Below, piece by piece: positions 1-8,950 of a stretch of 36,384 nt of DNA. The stretch's first letter is position 1. The number at the start of each line of letters is the position of its first letter. The stretch covers positions 1 through 36,384 of the forward strand of contig JAJQBS010000003.1 in the NCBI GenBank assembly GCA_021203145.1, read 5' to 3'. Position numbers and translations under genes: made by a program. Source of the DNA: Lachnospiraceae bacterium (lineage in GTDB: Bacteria > Bacillota > Clostridia > Lachnospirales > Lachnospiraceae). Under the pieces are notes generated by a model. The model did no database searches. It saw nothing but the letters and a program-made list of their open reading frames with translations, and was not told the DNA's origin.

Positions 1-1040
1 CACCATCATTGCTGCCGTAAATGGAAAGCACCGCAAGATCTCCCAGGTCTTTTGTCGCGTAGGCAGCTAACAGGATAACACCATCCAGCTTGTCTGTATT
101 TCCTGCCGCATAAGACGCAGCCATTGCTCCTCCCAGAGAATGACCGGGGATATACCAATGCTCATAATCATACCCTTCCATCACGTCATCAGCTCTGTTG
201 ATTCCGAAAATAGCCATATTGTAAGGCATCTCGAGTAAAAAAGCAGTCCACGCCATTCTCCGCCAGCTTCATCATCAGCGGTGCATACGCTGTATACTCA
301 ACCTTTGCTCCCGGATAGAAAATAATCGCGCTTTTCTCTCCCGCTCCGTCAAAATACAGTCCATTGTCTATCTCGACAACCTCTACACTGCCGCTGCTTT
401 CCAGATACTCTGCGACTTCCGCATCAGCCCTGTAGTAATCACTCGCGTACCAGATCATCAGCACACCAAACAAAATACAAAGCTGCGCTGCCAGATTTAC
501 CAGCTGCTCGATCCAGTTTGCTCGTTTACTGGTGGAATCCATTTCCTGTCCCGATTCGCTCTGCGAATCGTGGACGTAGGCCATGCCATTGTGCGAAGCA
601 CAATTTTTCATGGCATGGCTCTCCGCTGCTGCACCAAGAATTCCCATCACAACAAATCCGACTATAGCTAACAGAAACAGGATATTGCACGGAAATGAGA
701 ATATGTTTTTCCACAGTTCTGACAAGGACGGACGGCTGATAATCAGTGAAAGAAGAATCAGTACAAAACCGCCCGGCATCAGATAATGAAACTGCCTGTA
801 TAACAGTTGAATATCCTTATGTGCAGCAGCCAGTATTAATTTCCACAGGACTTTTCCAAGGCCAGCTATGATGCACAACAGTGCGCCGACCAAAAATATT
901 GCTGAATGGTACATTGGCGCAATCAGAGCTATTGAGATGCCAAAACATATGACCGGCAACGCATCTACAAGAGCCATTCCGAAAGATGCTTCAAGCTGCG
1001 CCTGGTTATTTTCTGTCTTATTCGTTTCATCCGTTCCCAT
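1..1040 (-). pseudogene. Membrane-anchored alpha/beta hydrolase, frameshifted and cut by the window edge
   Basis: The N-terminal half has about five hydrophobic segments. It is followed by a hydrolase-like domain (IIFYPGAKVEYTAYAPL). The open frame stops at 189, but the next frame continues as EMPYNMAIFGINRADD, then the nucleophile elbow GHSLGG, then LAVLSIYGSNDG at the window edge, as expected for the PF12695-like alpha/beta hydrolase family. The switch lies at a run of six A (237-242, T on the coding strand); five would restore the frame, so it is either a real inactivation or a homopolymer error. I chose ATG 1040 because the AGGAAGG site abuts the upstream ATG at 1049. A 72-nt two-hairpin element (548-619) is inserted in frame. 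Substrate unknown. Confidence 0.8.
548..619 (-). repeat. Two-hairpin structured element, copy 1 (in-frame in a CDS)
   Basis: Read on the minus strand, hairpin 1 has outer arms GCCATGCCA/TGGCATGGC, a 5' bulge TGAAAAA and an inner hairpin TTGTGC-TTC-GCACAA. A CTAC linker leads to hairpin 2, GTCCACGATTCGC-AGA-GCGAATCGGGAC. The architecture and landmark bases (ATGAAA bulge, CTWC linker, GTCCA...GGAC) recur at 30354-30421 with different but complementary stem bases. The 72 nt add 24 codons to the hydrolase without breaking its frame. Confidence 0.65.
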
Positions 1041-1139
1041 AAAAATCATCCTTCCTCATAGATGTCCTGCTTCTTTCGTGATGCAATATTATCATAAATT
1101 CATCCATTCTTCCACAGACAAATACAAATCCATGTACAA

Positions 1140-2166
1140 TCAACAGCCCGCAACAATGGCATAAATCGCCGCTCGATAAGCAATCCCATTCCCAGAAGCC
1201 AGCTGATACTGGTCCGAATTGGGTATTATGACCGTATGGATTCCATCCGGCATCTCGTACATTGCCCATTTTTCGTGCCGTTTCAATGGAGGTTTGGATA
1301 TCCAGGAAATGTTTTCCTTTGCTGCCACCTGTTCATCATGACGGACAAGGTTATACTGCACCATTGGTGATGTAAGCGGCAGCTCTGTATAATTTCTGGC
1401 TGGTTCTCTGACCGGCTCCCGCCTCCTTCTCCAGGTGCTCAATGGCCACGCTGCCCGTGTAGTGCTTTCCTGCATAGTCAGATACCCCGCCGTTTGCCGC
1501 ACTCCGATCTGTTTCTGCTCCTGAATGACTTCATTTGCTGACCGGGACAGTTCCTGCATCTCCGGCGTTTCTCTCCCATTGCGGTCAATCCCGCTTCTGG
1601 CGTAATCTTCCGCGCTGATTGGGCCGACCTTGACGTCCTTGTATCTCCCGGCATTGTGGTCGAGCAGAAATGCCTTAAATTTTGCCGAGTCAGATGGGGA
1701 AATCACATACTGGGTGCGCCCGTCTCCGCCGCACAGATCCGGAAGACGCGCTAAAAGTATCCCATGATCTTCCATTTCCTTTTCGATATGCTGCAGTATC
1801 CTTGATCGTAATGGCATTCTCATACGTGAGCGTAGCATAACCAAGCAGATCCTTTTTCACATATATTATTACAGAGACATCCAGATTCGGCGTATAATTG
1901 TCCCGGCATAATGCATCTTTGATGCTCTTTCCCACCGCAAGGTCAATCTCCTTTTTCATTTCACTGCTGACCTCGAATACATCTTTCCAACCCATCTCTC
2001 CTGTTTTTCTGCGCGGCAAAAAAATAACGGGCTTCTCCGTCCCGTCATTCTGCTTAATCAGCCGGACAATGACTTCCTGAATAATAAACAGGCCGTCTAT
2101 CGTCACTGTCCCGGCTGCCATAATCCCGTTCTTTTCAATGATCTTCATATCCGCCTGGATATCCAT
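1140..2166 (-). pseudogene. SpoVG-like protein remnant with frameshifts (mobile-element gene)
   Basis: It starts at ATG 2166 with a GGAGGT site. The first part (MDIQADMKIIEKNGIMAAG, VTIDGLFIIQEVIV, FLPRRKTG) follows the SpoVG pattern of accessory proteins in Firmicute conjugative elements. Near 1790-1800 the frame shifts, and coding resumes as HIEKEMEDHGILLARLPDL and QYVISPSDSAKFKAFLLDH. A second shift between about 1490 and 1545 leads to DYAGKHYTGSVAIEHLEKE and a natural-looking end at the TAA at 1351-1353. From 1350 to 1140 the older frame stays open (EKWAMYEMPDGIHTVIIP), possibly another gene fragment. Two shifts in one gene argue for decay rather than sequencing error. The function of the C-terminal part is not recognised. 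Confidence 0.65.
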
Positions 2167-2491
2167 TACCGTCTCCACCTCCCTGTTCTTTACCTCCCAG
2201 TTCTCCGCTCCCCAGTTCTCCGCTGCCCTGTGCGGATAAATCTTCGATACGCGAAAAACACCCTGCAGCCTCCTCCGGCGAAATCTTTTCAAAATAATCC
2301 GCGCCATACTTCCGCTCGATGGACGGCTGCAAAAGCTTATCAAACTTCGCTGTCCACGCCGCCTGTTCCTTCTCCCGTTTTTCTTTTATCCGTTTTTTCA
2401 GATCCGTATCTTTTTCCCTCAGCTTTTTCAGCTGCTCTTCCGCTTTTTGTATCTGCCCAGCCAACTTCTCCTGCTGTTTCTCCATTTCCAT
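2135..2491 (-). CDS. Coiled-coil accessory protein, mobile-element type
   Basis: About 118 aa. Residues 1-55 are almost entirely charged heptads (KAEEQLKKLREKDTDLKKR), predicting a coiled coil. A short motif SIERKYGADYFEKISPEEA follows, then a Gly/Glu-rich tail (GSGELGSGELGG) encoded by a duplicated 15-nt segment. It resembles the small DUF4315/DUF3847-type helical proteins that accompany SpoVG-like genes in integrative conjugative elements, but I cannot assign a family firmly. I prefer ATG 2491 because the AGGAG site touches the ATG at 2500 and is 9 nt from 2491. It overlaps the following SpoVG-like gene by about 30 nt, and a good promoter lies just upstream. Confidence 0.6.
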   Translation of the reverse strand: MEMEKQQEKLAGQIQKAEEQLKKLREKDTDLKKRIKEKREKEQAAWTAKFDKLLQPSIERKYGADYFEKISPEEAAGCFSRIEDLSAQGSGELGSGELGGKEQGGGDGNGYPGGYEDH

Positions 2492-2529
2492 TTTCACCAT
2501 CTCCTACTTCCTCGTTATTTCAAATCCTC

Positions 2530-2557
2530 AGTATATAACTTTAGCTTCAGCAATCAA
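2530..2557 (-). promoter_or_regulatory. sA-type promoter for the coiled-coil/SpoVG-like pair
   Basis: On the minus strand, TTGATT (2552-2557) and TATACT (2530-2535) are separated by 16 nt, about 35 nt upstream of the Shine-Dalgarno site. Confidence 0.55.
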
Positions 2558-2592
2558 TCATTTGCCAAACGCCTCCGGATTCTGTAATTTTC

Positions 2593-2636
2593 AAAGAAAA
2601 AAAGCTGCCAGTAAAACAAATACATACTGACAGCTT
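2593..2636 (-). terminator. Rho-independent terminator of the zinc-ribbon gene
   Basis: On the minus strand the arms AAGCTGTCAGTA and TACTGGCAGCTT pair with a single mismatch around an 11-nt loop. They are followed by an uninterrupted T run (TTTTTTTCTTTG). It lies about 80 nt past the stop of the gene at 2718-3095. Confidence 0.85.
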
Positions 2637-2717
2637 CCTGTGAAAATATCATTATTCAGTTTTTAACATTGTAGAGTCACAATCTAACGGTAATTTTACT
2701 TCTTATTATACATCAAA

Positions 2718-3095
2718 TTAATGATATAGAGCGTGATGTTTTCCCATACAGCTACAGCTTTTTGTATTGCCAGATTTCAAGTCAACCGAGCGAACATCTG
2801 TAAACCTGCCGCAATCGCACTTACAATGCCATATTGGACGTCGTTCTATCGTTCCCACCCTTTTGATTACGACTAATCTGCCGAACCTCATGCCTGTCAA
2901 ATCATGTGCTTTGGTTCTGTTCTTACGGCACCCACAGCTTTTCTTATAGCCTGACCTCAATTCATAAGTTGAAGCTGTTGTTTCCCTGCCACATGCACAC
3001 CTGCATAACCACTGAGTCTCTTTTCCGGTTCGCTTTTCACTTTTTCTTACAACCGTTAAATCCTCAAACTTCTGCCCTGTCAAATCTATAAACAT
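2718..3095 (-). CDS. Two-repeat zinc-ribbon protein (phage/HNH-associated type)
   Basis: 125 aa made of two tandem copies of one module: DLTGQKF...LTVV...WLCRCACG...LRSGYKKSCGC and DLTGMRFGRLVVI...WHCKCDCG...LKSGNTKSCSC. Each module carries a CxCxCG and a SCxC cluster, enough to bind a zinc ion. The module normally occurs at the N terminus of phage or mobile-element HNH or AP2-type DNA-binding proteins; here no nuclease domain follows. The role is probably DNA binding (inference). ATG 3095 has an AGGAAG site 7 nt upstream; an earlier in-frame start at 3176 lacks support. It is isolated, with its own terminator. Confidence 0.7.
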   Translation of the reverse strand: MFIDLTGQKFEDLTVVRKSEKRTGKETQWLCRCACGRETTASTYELRSGYKKSCGCRKNRTKAHDLTGMRFGRLVVIKRVGTIERRPIWHCKCDCGRFTDVRSVDLKSGNTKSCSCMGKHHALYH

Positions 3096-3180
3096 ATGAC
3101 TTCTTCCTGTGTGCCTGCTTTTAGTCGCTGCCATGCTTTTCAATGGAAACGCCACCTCACGTTCGTTCGGCGGCATCTTG

Positions 3181-3218
3181 CGCCGCTCATGCGAAAAACG
3201 CTGCGCGTTTGAGCGGCG
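3181..3218 (+). repeat. Structured hairpin element (hairpin 1 only), copy 2
   Basis: Outer arms CGCCGCTCA/TGAGCGGCG enclose a 5' asymmetric bulge (TGCGAA) and an inner hairpin AAACGC-TGC-GCGTTT stacked directly on the 3' outer arm. This is the layout of hairpin 1 at 548-619 and 30354-30421, with different stem bases. No GTCC...GGAC second hairpin follows. It lies between the zinc-ribbon gene and lysS; no T run, so a terminator role is unlikely. Confidence 0.5.
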
Positions 3219-3339
3219 ATGCTATGATTTTCCTACATAATTTCTTATTTCATAAATTAAATCATACAGCATTTCTAAAAAGCTTCAAAACCACAAGATT
3301 TTGTACATTTTCCTGCATTTTCAGGGCATATTTGGGGTC

Positions 3340-4830
3340 TTACTGTTCGAGATGTCTCATTGTCGGGAATAGCAATACGTCTCTTATTGCAGGTGAGTCA
3401 GTCAACAGCATGACCATCCGGTCGATGCCAAAGCCGATGCCTCCTGTCGGGGGCATGCCAAGCTCCAGGGCATAAAGGAAGTCCTCGTCGGTCGTGTTTG
3501 CCTCCTCGTTGCCGAGGGCGAGCAGCTCTTCCTGCGCTTTGAAGCGCTCGCGCTGATCGATCGGGTCGTTCAGCTCGGAGTAGGCGTTGGCCATCTCCCA
3601 ACCGTTCATGAAGAATTCGAAGCGTTCTACATAGTCTGGGTTTTCCGGCTTTTTCTTGGTTAGTGGCGAGATCTCGATCGGATGATCCATCACGAAGGTC
3701 GGCTGAACCAGATGCTCTTCGACAAATTCTTCAAAGAACAGATTCAGGATATCTCCCTTTTTGTGATGCTTCTCAAACGCCACGTGATGCTCATTCGCCG
3801 CGGCCTGCGCTTCCTCCGTGGTGTGGATTTCATGGAAATCTACGCCGGAGTATTTCTTCACTGCGTCTACCATGGTGATGCGTTCGAATGGCTTTCCGAG
3901 ATCCATCTCAGTGCCCTGGTAGGTGATCGTGGTGGTGCCGAGTACCTCCTGCGCCACGTGGCGGTACAGGTTTTCGGTCAGGTCCATCATGCCGTGGTAG
4001 TCGGTGAAAGCCTGATAGAGCTCCATCAGGGTGAACTCCGGGTTGTGACGGGTGTCCAGTCCCTCATTGCGGAAGACGCGGCCGATCTCATAGACACGCT
4101 CCATGCCTCCTACAATCAGGCGCTTTAAGTACAGCTCCAGAGAAATACGAAGCTTGACGTCCTCGTCGAGCGCATTGTAATGGGTGGTAAATGGCCGCGC
4201 GGCGGCGCCGCCCGCGTTTGCGACGAGCATCGGCGTCTCTACCTCAAGGAATCCCTGTCCGTCGAGATAGCGGCGGATTGCGCTGATGATCCTGGAACGC
4301 TTTACAAAGGTATCCTTCACTTCCTGATTCATGATCAGGTCCACATAGCGCTGGCGGTAGCGCATGTCGGTGTTCGTCAGGCCGTGATATTTTTCCGGGA
4401 GGATCTGAAGGCTCTTGGAGAGCAGGAGCACCTTTGCCGCGTGGATGGAGACTTCCCCTGTCTTTGTCTTAAAAACAGTGCCTTCCATGCCAACAATATC
4501 GCCGATGTCCATCTTTTTGAAGGCCTTATACTCCTCCTCGCCGACTGCGTCCCGGGCTACATATGCCTGAATGCTTCCCTGCAGATCCTGCACGTTGCAG
4601 AAGGAGGCCTTGCCCATGATCCGCTTGGACATCAGACGGCCTGCCACACAGACAGTTTTCCCCTCAAAGAGTTCAAAATTGTCTCTGATCTCCATGCTAT
4701 GGCTGGTCACATCGTATTTTCGAATCTGGAACGGGTCATTCCCGCTCTCCTGCAATTCTTTCAGCTTGTCACGGCGAACCTTTAACAGCTGCTTTGTGTC
4801 TACTGCCTGCCCCATCTTCTGCTCTGCCAC
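3340..4830 (-). CDS. lysS: Lysyl-tRNA synthetase, class II
   Basis: 496 aa, normal for bacterial LysRS. It charges tRNA-Lys with lysine in the cytoplasm. An N-terminal OB-fold anticodon-binding domain (about 45-150, [20 protein letters not shown]) precedes the class II catalytic core, with motif 2 ([15 protein letters not shown]) and motif 3 ([18 protein letters not shown]). The start is GTG with AAGGAGG 9 nt upstream. The gene lies 45 nt after greA and is probably co-transcribed from the promoter at 5608-5636. No T-box leader is visible. Confidence 0.97.
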   Translation of the reverse strand: MAEQKMGQAVDTKQLLKVRRDKLKELQESGNDPFQIRKYDVTSHSMEIRDNFELFEGKTVCVAGRLMSKRIMGKASFCNVQDLQGSIQAYVARDAVGEEEYKAFKKMDIGDIVGMEGTVFKTKTGEVSIHAAKVLLLSKSLQILPEKYHGLTNTDMRYRQRYVDLIMNQEVKDTFVKRSRIISAIRRYLDGQGFLEVETPMLVANAGGAAARPFTTHYNALDEDVKLRISLELYLKRLIVGGMERVYEIGRVFRNEGLDTRHNPEFTLMELYQAFTDYHGMMDLTENLYRHVAQEVLGTTTITYQGTEMDLGKPFERITMVDAVKKYSGVDFHEIHTTEEAQAAANEHHVAFEKHHKKGDILNLFFEEFVEEHLVQPTFVMDHPIEISPLTKKKPENPDYVERFEFFMNGWEMANAYSELNDPIDQRERFKAQEELLALGNEEANTTDEDFLYALELGMPPTGGIGFGIDRMVMLLTDSPAIRDVLLFPTMRHLEQ

Positions 4831-4875
4831 CTTGCTCTGCCTCCTTGCAATTTTGTTATGGTTATTTTCCGGCTT

Positions 4876-5373
4876 TTACGCCGTGCGTGCGATATCCAGA
4901 ATCCTGTATTCTACAATACCCGCCTGTGTCTCTACTGTGATCTCTTCCCCGACCGTATGGCCGATCAGTGCTTTGCCGACCGGGGACTCGTTGGAAATCT
5001 TCCCCTGAAGGCTGTTTGCCTCGGAGGATCCGACGATGCTGTATTCCACTTCTTCCTCAAATTCTTCATCATAAAGCCGCACGGTGCAGCCAACGTTAAC
5101 CCTGCCGGCTTCAAAATCGTCCTCTACAACAACCTCTGCGTTTTTCAGAAGCTTACCGATCTCCTCGATCCTGGCTTCGATATCCCGCTGCTCATCCATG
5201 GCTGCGTCGTACTCTGCATTCTCGGAGATGTCGCCCTGTTCCCTGGCTTCCTTAATCTTCTCAGCCACTGCTTTTCTGCGGACTACCTTTAATTCATGCA
5301 GCTCTTCCTCGAGCTTCCGCAGTCCCGCGTAAGTCATCAGGTTTTTCTTTTCTTCTACGTTTTCCATTACCAT
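4876..5373 (-). CDS. greA: Transcription elongation factor GreA
   Basis: 165 aa. GreA rescues backtracked RNA polymerase by stimulating cleavage of the nascent RNA. The N-terminal coiled coil carries the family signature (EAREQGDISENAEYDAA), whose acidic tip enters the polymerase secondary channel. The C-terminal FKBP-like domain ends with SPVGKALIGHTVGEE. The start may be ATG 5373 or 5367; both fit the GGAAGG site. First gene of a greA-lysS unit with a 228-nt leader. Confidence 0.96.
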   Translation of the reverse strand: MVMENVEEKKNLMTYAGLRKLEEELHELKVVRRKAVAEKIKEAREQGDISENAEYDAAMDEQRDIEARIEEIGKLLKNAEVVVEDDFEAGRVNVGCTVRLYDEEFEEEVEYSIVGSSEANSLQGKISNESPVGKALIGHTVGEEITVETQAGIVEYRILDIARTA

Positions 5374-5582
5374 TCACACCTTCCATGTATTACAAATATG
5401 GCATTCTGTCACAGCGCAAAGTAAATGGACGTACACCATTTCCGCAAATGCCGGCTGCCTTTGTGGTACTGCCTGCCACGATCGCTGTCCGGCAAACCAG
5501 AGATGGCTGCCCATTTACCAGACTATAAACTATGACAAGCGCGGGCACCAGTCAGCACGGACGTCTTCTTCCATGGCTCTGT

Positions 5583-5603
5583 AATGCCTGCGCTTCGCAA
5601 TTA
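5583..5603 (-). other. Hairpin at the 5' end of the greA-lysS transcript
   Basis: From the predicted start site the leader begins with arms CTGTAAT and ATTACAG around a short inner stem (TGCG-AAG-CGCA). The position at the very 5' end could stabilise the mRNA (inference). The rest of the 228-nt leader holds no riboswitch or T-box that I recognise. Confidence 0.45.
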
Positions 5604-5607
5604 CAGT

Positions 5608-5636
5608 ATTTTAACGGATTGTATGCAGTTTGTCAA
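5608..5636 (-). promoter_or_regulatory. sA promoter of greA-lysS
   Basis: On the minus strand a perfect TTGACA (5631-5636) and TAAAAT (5608-5613) are separated by exactly 17 nt. The predicted start is near 5601. It lies in the 371-nt gap between dusB and greA, so greA-lysS need not depend on dusB transcription. Confidence 0.85.
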
Positions 5637-5744
5637 GAAAATATAAGCGTCAAACAGGAAAATTATCAGCAAAATTATCAGTGTTTACAATGCTATTACA
5701 ATGCTATATCAATATCGTCAGGTACATGGTGCTTCAGCAGCTTC

Positions 5745-6740
5745 TTATACCGGAACCGGACGACGCCGGACGCTTTCACAGGTGTCAGAAAAATTCTCGC
5801 TAAGCAGTGTCTCCAGCCCGGCAAGGGTCTCTGCCTGATTGACAGCCGCTCGCAGTCTGGAGGAATTCGGAAAACCGGCCGTGTACCAGGAAATGTGCGC
5901 CCGCATCTCGCGGATACCGATATACTCGCCTTTGAATTCCACCTGCATCCGGGCATGACGGAGCATCATTTCCCTGACTTCGTCCTGTGTCGGCCGCGGA
6001 AGAATCGTCCCCGTATCCAGATATTCCCGGATCTGGTGAAACAGCCAGGGATTTCCTCTGGCCGCGCGCCCGACCATGATCCCATCGCAGCCTGTCTCAT
6101 CCAGCATACGCTTTGCTGCCTGCGGCGAGTCCACATCCCCGTTTCCGATCACCGGGATTTTCACCGCTTCCCTGACCTGGCGGATGATGTCCCAATCTGC
6201 TTTGCCTGAATAATATTGCTCCCTCGTGCGCCCATGGACAGCGACTGCCGCCGCGCCGGAGGCCTCCGCGATTCGGGCAATCTCAACCGCGTTAATCTCG
6301 TCTTCTGCAAAGCCTTTGCGAATCTTAACCGTCATCGGCTTATGAATCCTGCGCACGGTCTTTGTAATGATTTCCTCCACCAGCTTTGGCTCCCGCATCA
6401 GGGCAGAGCCTTCGCCATTTTTTGTCACCTTCGGCACCGGGCATCCCATGTTGAAATCCAGAATATCAAAGGGACGGTCCTCTATAGCGGCCGCCATCTC
6501 GCTGATGATATCCGGGTCGGAGCCGAACAGCTGCAGGGAGACCGGCCTCTCATCGGGCGAAACGCTCAGCAGCACGTCCGTATTTTTGTTGTGATAATAG
6601 ATGGCTTTTGCACTCACCATCTCCGTGCAGACCAGTCCCGCGCCCTGTTCGCGGCATAATAAACGAAAAGGCAGGTCTGTTACCCCTGCCATCGGCGCGA
6701 GTATGATATTGTTATCCAAAGACACATTTCCGATTTTCAT
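5745..6740 (-). CDS. dusB: tRNA-dihydrouridine synthase
   Basis: 331 aa FMN-dependent enzyme that reduces uridines in the tRNA D-loop. Family marks: LAPMAGVTDLPFR, FNMGCPVPKVTKNGEGSALM (catalytic Cys), VKIRKGF, VHGRTREQYYSG and IGNGDVDSP, with GRAARGNPW near the end. Length and motifs fit DusB. Last gene of the birA-DUF6145-dusB run, 118 nt after the preceding gene. Confidence 0.93.
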   Translation of the reverse strand: MKIGNVSLDNNIILAPMAGVTDLPFRLLCREQGAGLVCTEMVSAKAIYYHNKNTDVLLSVSPDERPVSLQLFGSDPDIISEMAAAIEDRPFDILDFNMGCPVPKVTKNGEGSALMREPKLVEEIITKTVRRIHKPMTVKIRKGFAEDEINAVEIARIAEASGAAAVAVHGRTREQYYSGKADWDIIRQVREAVKIPVIGNGDVDSPQAAKRMLDETGCDGIMVGRAARGNPWLFHQIREYLDTGTILPRPTQDEVREMMLRHARMQVEFKGEYIGIREMRAHISWYTAGFPNSSRLRAAVNQAETLAGLETLLSENFSDTCESVRRRPVPV

Positions 6741-6858
6741 TCATGCCCCCTCTGCCGGAGTTCTCCATTTGCCCGCAAATCGGAACATCCCGCACGTCTG
6801 CGTAAACAGACAGTTTCCACTTGCGCGGCATGCGCTCTGTGCTGCGAAATGGAATGTG

Positions 6859-7236
6859 TCACCAGTCCTCCGGTATATCTTCCGTTTTCATTTTGCCGGT
6901 CAGGATTTTATAATACAGCTCCAGAGAGCGCAGAAGATCCGCCTTCGTCCGTCTCAGCTCTTTGATTTTCAGGGCGCAGCCGATCTCATCGTAGGAAAAA
7001 TCATTTTCCTGTGCCTCGGTATAAAACTGCAAGGTCCCGCTCCCGTCAAATTCAAGCAGAAATACTCCCCCGATGTCCTCTGTAAAAAGCACACACATGA
7101 TCTGCAGCTCTTCCCTGATCTGCTCCGGCAGGTTCTGGAAGGCCTCGTTCAGGTAATATTTTTGTTCGTAGGCGCTTGCTCCGCAGAGCACGACAGGGGA
7201 AGCTGACGCAACACCCTCTTCTTTCTTTTTGTCCAT
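6859..7236 (-). CDS. DUF6145-like cytosolic protein
   Basis: 125 aa, soluble, no signal peptide. The pattern VVLCGASAYEQKYYLNEAF...LPEQIREELQIMCVLFTEDIGG...FSYDEIGCALKIKEL...LYYKILTGK matches what I remember as DUF6145, a short uncharacterised Lachnospiraceae family usually found next to birA or dusB. It lies 34 nt after birA, so very likely co-transcribed. Function unknown. Confidence 0.7.
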   Translation of the reverse strand: MDKKKEEGVASASPVVLCGASAYEQKYYLNEAFQNLPEQIREELQIMCVLFTEDIGGVFLLEFDGSGTLQFYTEAQENDFSYDEIGCALKIKELRRTKADLLRSLELYYKILTGKMKTEDIPEDW

Positions 7237-7270
7237 TTGTTTCAGTATCCTTTATCTTTTATCCCGGCAA

Positions 7271-8356
7271 TCATACATATCCGTAGATTCCACGTACGGA
7301 GACCTCTCCGGCAAAGATTGCTTCCACAATTCCGTCGTCCCGGCGGACCAGAAGCTCGCCCTTCTGGTCAATGCCTTCCGAAACTCCTTCGAATTCATCT
7401 CCAGGCGACAGTACACGTACCCTTACGCCTTTTCCGACTAAAAGTGTGTTGTACTCGTCCATCAGAAAAGAATAGTCCTGTGTCTTCCTAAAGCGGTCAT
7501 AATACAGCTCGAATTTTTCCATACAGGACGCGATCAGCCTTGCCCGGTCGGGTTTTTGCCCCATCAGCGTGTGCAGGGAAATGGCCGTTTCCCTGAGCTC
7601 AGGCGGAAAGTGGCTGATCCCCGTGTTGATACCGATGCCGATTACTACATAATTAATATAGTCTACCTCGCAGCTCATCTCCGTAAGGATTCCGCAGATC
7701 TTTTTCCCTTCCGCGACCACATCATTGGGCCACTTGATGCCAACGTCCACGCCGCAGACTTCACGGCAGGCCGCAGCCACTGCCATGCCCATCACGAGGG
7801 TCAGCATCGGCGCACGGTCGGGATGAAGCCTCCTGGCAGGGTCATTGTCATTAGCCGGAGCATTGCCATTGACAGGGGCGTTGCCATTGGCCAGGTTGTT
7901 GCCATTAGCCGGGTCAGAAGAATTTTCCGGCAAACTGGGGCGCAGCAAAAGGCTCATCGCGATCGCAGTGCCTGCCGGAGTCATCCAGCTGTGTCCGCGC
8001 CGTCCTTTCCCCTGGCTCTGCTCCTCGGCGACGACCAGCGTACCGTCCGCAGCGCCCTGCTCCGCGAGACGCTTTGCTTCATTGTTCGTGGAATCAATGG
8101 TTTCATAATAGCGGACAGACCTGGCAGCCCACTGCGTGCGCAGACAGCTTGTGATCTCTTCCGCGGTAATACAGTCCGGGCGGCTAATCATCCGGTAGCC
8201 CTTGCCCGCGACGGATTCAATCTCGTATCCGTCTTCCCTGAGCTGGTTGATCACCTTCCAGACGGCTGTGCGCGAAACTCCGAGCTCCGTGCACAATGCC
8301 TGCCCGGAGACATATTCTCTCTCCCCACCCAGCAGGGACAATATTTTTTCCTTCAT
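7271..8356 (-). CDS. birA: Biotin operon repressor / biotin-protein ligase BirA
   Basis: 361 aa, longer than the usual 320-330. The N-terminal winged helix (about 1-60: VSGQALCTELGVSRTAVWKVINQLREDGYEI) should bind the biotin operator. The ligase domain has STNNEAKRLAEQG and the adenylate loop QGKGRRGHSW, then KWPNDVV and GIGINTG. The extra length is a low-complexity insertion (about 149-172), four hexapeptides of the xxANGN type encoded by an 18-nt tandem repeat, in the loop before PDRAPMLTLVMGMAV. The loop lies outside the recognised motifs, so activity is probably kept (inference). Confidence 0.94.
   Translation of the reverse strand: MKEKILSLLGGEREYVSGQALCTELGVSRTAVWKVINQLREDGYEIESVAGKGYRMISRPDCITAEEITSCLRTQWAARSVRYYETIDSTNNEAKRLAEQGAADGTLVVAEEQSQGKGRRGHSWMTPAGTAIAMSLLLRPSLPENSSDPANGNNLANGNAPVNGNAPANDNDPARRLHPDRAPMLTLVMGMAVAAACREVCGVDVGIKWPNDVVAEGKKICGILTEMSCEVDYINYVVIGIGINTGISHFPPELRETAISLHTLMGQKPDRARLIASCMEKFELYYDRFRKTQDYSFLMDEYNTLLVGKGVRVRVLSPGDEFEGVSEGIDQKGELLVRRDDGIVEAIFAGEVSVRGIYGYV
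7837..7914 (-). repeat. 18-nt minisatellite inside birA
   Basis: Four imperfect 18-nt units encode DPANGN, NLANGN, APVNGN and APANDN. The period is a multiple of three, so unit gain or loss keeps the frame. Confidence 0.8.
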
Positions 8357-8428
8357 GACCGTTTCCTTTTACCCGGGTGCGTCTTCCTGACAGCCCGTAT
8401 AAATATGTTGAAGACTTCCGCTCTCCTT

Positions 8429-8716
8429 TTACAGCAGAAAATAAACAATCGACGCAGCTTCCGCGACCAGCAGCAACAGAGAAAATACTGTGACAAAGGG
8501 ATTTTTTCGAACCACGGACACCAGAAAGACTGCCAGGTTCAGAAGAATCCCTCCAATCTGAATAAAATTCAGCACCCAGAATTTCTGCAGAACTCCGCCC
8601 ATAAAAAGAATGCAAAGTATGATAATAAACGCAGCCGTGATGCTGCCAAACCACTCGGCTTTGCGGATGTCTGCTTCCCTTATTTTTATGTCAGCCTTTC
8701 TTTTGCTTTTCCCCAT
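8429..8716 (-). CDS. Small membrane protein of unknown function
   Basis: 95 aa from ATG 8716 (GAGGG just upstream). A charged N terminus (MGKSKRKADIKIREADIRKAE) is followed by three hydrophobic stretches (about 27-45, 49-70, 76-95), the last running to the C terminus. Family not recognised. It precedes birA by 72 nt and probably leads the operon, transcribed from 8862-8891. Confidence 0.6.
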   Translation of the reverse strand: MGKSKRKADIKIREADIRKAEWFGSITAAFIIILCILFMGGVLQKFWVLNFIQIGGILLNLAVFLVSVVRKNPFVTVFSLLLLVAEAASIVYFLL

Positions 8717-8861
8717 AATGTCCCTCTTTATCCGCCTGAGGACCTGCCGGCCAGTCACTCCAGCATCCTGCACCGCCTGATACGCGAATCGCAGGTTCTA
8801 AAAGCCTCGCCGTAGTAATCTGCGCTCTTCCGGCAAGACAGCCAGGGAGCTCTTCGGGTAT

Positions 8862-8891
8862 ATTCTATGACTTTATTCTATGACTTGTCAA
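8862..8891 (-). promoter_or_regulatory. sA promoter with a duplicated -10 segment
   Basis: On the minus strand TTGACA (8886-8891) and TAGAAT (8862-8867) are 18 nt apart. A 13-nt direct duplication (AGTCATAGAATAA/T) also places a second TAGAAT inside the spacer. Likely drives the 95-aa protein, birA, DUF6145 and dusB; the leader would be about 140 nt. Confidence 0.7.
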
Positions 8892-8950
8892 ACGGGCGGC
8901 AGGCTCTTCGGATATGTTCTTACTCTCCGGCTGCCATGGCTGCCGGGGTT

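Noticed and set aside
5374..5600. T-box or riboswitch in the greA-lysS leader
   Set aside because: No T-box sequence (TGGNACC-like bulge) or terminator/antiterminator pair; only a 5' terminal hairpin is visible.
7556..8815. 419-aa open frame on the plus strand
   Set aside because: Antisense to birA and the small membrane protein; no recognisable domains.
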